Below are positions 61,930 to 64,000 of a stretch of DNA of 64,000 nt, one piece after another (position 1 is the stretch's first letter; each line of letters begins with the position of its first letter). The position numbers and the translations under genes were made by a program. Under the pieces are notes generated by a model. The model had not been told where the DNA came from. It did no database searches and saw nothing but the letters and a program-made list of their open reading frames with translations. This DNA is from Acanthochlamys bracteata (Eukaryota > Streptophyta > Magnoliopsida > Pandanales > Velloziaceae). Where the stretch lies: positions 5,727,501-5,791,500 of the forward strand of contig CM034132.1 in assembly GCA_019914995.1 (NCBI GenBank), in the 5' to 3' direction.

Positions 61930-63893
61930 GCATTAATAACAAAGTGTTCGAGTGATTACTTAGCACTGTTCGTGATTCAGTCACTACACAGTAAGCAGTC
62001 AGTTGACTAAGAGATTGCTAGAGAGGAACTGAACATGAATAGTAACATGCAACGAAAATGTTAACACAATAATAAAACAAACATAACTGCTAAAAATTGC
62101 AAAACTACCAACACACTATGATTTTTTTCGTGGTTTTGCATCGTAATACTTACATCCACCTCACTTGACATCGCAAGTGAAATCCACTGATATTGAAACA
62201 GCGTACAAACACCGAGACCTGATGTTCGCAGAAGATCTCTGCCCACAATCTGAATCTTCTCACAGTGGCAACTCACCATAGCCTCCTAAACTTCGTAAAG
62301 TTCCTACAGTTGCAACCCTGTATACGTTCGCAAAGACCTACACAAACCGCTAACCTACACCTAGATTAGCCAATTCGAGAACTTGTAAGTTCTCCTACAA
62401 TGTTCTCACAAAGTTGCAAATATGTCACGGGGTTTATATCAAGTGATCTCCCTTACAATACTGTTTAATCACTCAACAAGAAAGCAAAAGAGATTTTACA
62501 CAAATAAAATAAATAGAACAAACACTTAAAGTAGGCTCTCTATTGAAGTAGTTCTCCTTGAACAGTAGCAAAGCGGTCTACATGATGTGTTCTTTGCTAT
62601 TCTCTTCATTGATATTATATAGCAGTATCTCCTTCTTGATCTTAGGATGAAAGCTGCTTGGTTTGATCAAATCTGCAACAGCTAGAAGTAATGACAGGCT
62701 AATAAGATCTAAAGAGAACGGCTACCATGATATGATCCAGAAGTACGGTTTCCTTCATCTACTATATCTCTAGAATGGCTCTTCAAAGTTTGAAGTTAAT
62801 CGGATCTAAATTGAGGTTGCAAATTCATCTAACCGCTCCAGATGTATATTAGAGTTGTTGCTTTCATGTTATTCGAACTTTATGGTAGATTTTATCTAAT
62901 AACCAATATGATCTCTTTGTATAGAAATGTCCTTCAGATGTCCTCTTTAATCTACATATAGAGATCATATTGAAATTCAAACAGATGGCTAAAATATAAG
63001 GGTTTTTGAATTTGATCGTTTGTAGCTATCTGCATGTTGAGAACATTTTATCTTTATAGATCTACTAGATATTCTGGAATATTTTCTCCATATAATCTAC
63101 AAATAAATATTCCAAACATATTTTTGGTTGTTCTAGCATACTCTAAACACACTTGTAACTGGTTAGGACATCTAGGAGCCTAGAAAAATAACTTTGGCAC
63201 AAGTAGATATCATGTTTCAGTCCATCAGCTGACTTGCTATGTCTAGCCACTTTACTGATTTTTCTATACTTCGTTAGTGGATATGTTTGGCTCAGACTTG
63301 AATCGTACATAGCTCTTTAAGTCAGACCTTAGTAGCAAAAATTGCATCTCCAAAATATGATTTGAGTTGAGACATATCGAGTTTGCAATTCTTTGTCTAG
63401 ATTGGTCCACTTGGATGCATTCAGAAGTGGTAAGAGCAAATACCAAGCTTCAAAGATTATTGTAGAATTCGTTTCTATATGAAATCCTTTGAGATTTTGA
63501 CAGTAATAACTTCAAGATGCCAGCTATCTATAGAAAAAACCAGATATGCAAAATCTTGCTTGTGCATAAAGATATCGTATTTGTCATGTGTTGTCTAGAG
63601 GTGTACTTCAGGAGAGTTTTGGCGGTGCAATTAGTGAACTTCATAGAATTTTCTTGTCTTCATTACCTAATAGAATTCCATCCTCTTTATCTTGCTTTAC
63701 TCTTTGGCATACTATCTTTCAACTGTAATAAAAAAATCTGCATTTGATGCTTTGATTAAAAAAATATATGTGCAAAGTAAGCAACCCAATGAGTCTTCAA
63801 TACTTCATGAAAATTTGAATCCACTGTATTTGGCCAAAGCCTAATAATGATTCTCAAATATATATATTGTCACCAAATAATTGATATCCAACA
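61930..63893 (-). mobile_element. 3' LTR of a SIRE-type Copia element (minus)
   Basis: On the minus strand, ATCATCAAAAAGGGAAGATTG, a SIRE/Maximus-type polypurine tract, is followed at 63893 by TGTTGGATATC, the usual LTR start. The LTR runs leftward. Its far end is not fixed because the partner LTR is outside the window, so ~61930 is an estimate and could be off by a few hundred bases. The sequence is GC-richer around 62140-62420. Small open frames inside it are not genes. Confidence 0.6.
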
Positions 63894-64000
63894 ATCTTCC
63901 CTTTTTGATGATGATAAAATATTTAGAAATTTATTTGTTAGCTTACAATAAGAAACTTGTTACACATTCAAATCCATGTTGTGTATAGCATAATAGCTTA
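63894..64000 (-). mobile_element. Internal edge of the SIRE-type element
   Basis: This contains the polypurine tract at 63894-63912 and the start of the 3' untranslated part of the element body, which continues beyond the window. Confidence 0.55.

Overview
The window is AT-rich, gene-poor nuclear DNA of a flowering plant, most likely a eudicot. It contains a plant-only zinc-finger homeodomain (ZF-HD) gene, plant-type Copia, Tekay/chromovirus and SIRE LTR elements, and plant hAT, CACTA and PIF/Harbinger DNA transposons. A run of 100 Ns at 21799-21898 is an assembly gap.

Bases 1-21798 are a locally duplicated array. Several blocks recur two to four times, for example 3362-6570 with 18780-21798, and 220-2450 with 11250-13150. 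Inside the blocks are short modules that read like small exons on the minus strand: pyrimidine tract, AG, a 60-130 bp core, then GT. Three module types keep similar minus-strand reading frames across several copies. I could not identify the parent gene. This is the best candidate here for something undescribed, though much of it looks decayed. A PIF/Harbinger-like MITE, a hAT MITE and a ~350 bp foreign segment are inserted in single copies of the blocks.

Bases 21899-37600 are mostly transposon remains. They hold a CACTA terminus beside the gap, a decayed CACTA tnp2 transposase, a ~174 bp tandem repeat, a hAT transposase pseudogene (25790-31111, minus) split by a 3.3 kb Tekay-type solo LTR with a CTAAT target duplication, and a second hAT (DUF659-type) pseudogene at 33607-35077.

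Bases 37602-43253 are an old Copia element on the minus strand, with both LTRs and a TTGTG target duplication. A hAT MITE and small host-gene-like pieces follow it. The only clearly intact host gene is the intronless ZF-HD gene at 47532-48371 (minus). A fossil chromovirus lies upstream of it at 49517-52606.

Bases ~53600-60140 are a second, older copy of the same Copia family on the plus strand, carrying a PIF/Harbinger MITE and a third hAT MITE. Just past its truncated end, a possible two-exon reading frame ends at 60747. The window closes in the 3' LTR of a SIRE-type Copia element whose body lies beyond the right edge.

I saw no rRNA, tRNA or CRISPR. Only the ZF-HD gene can be assigned a cellular role with confidence, that of a transcription factor. 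Coordinates of decayed elements are approximate unless target duplications or terminal repeats fix them.
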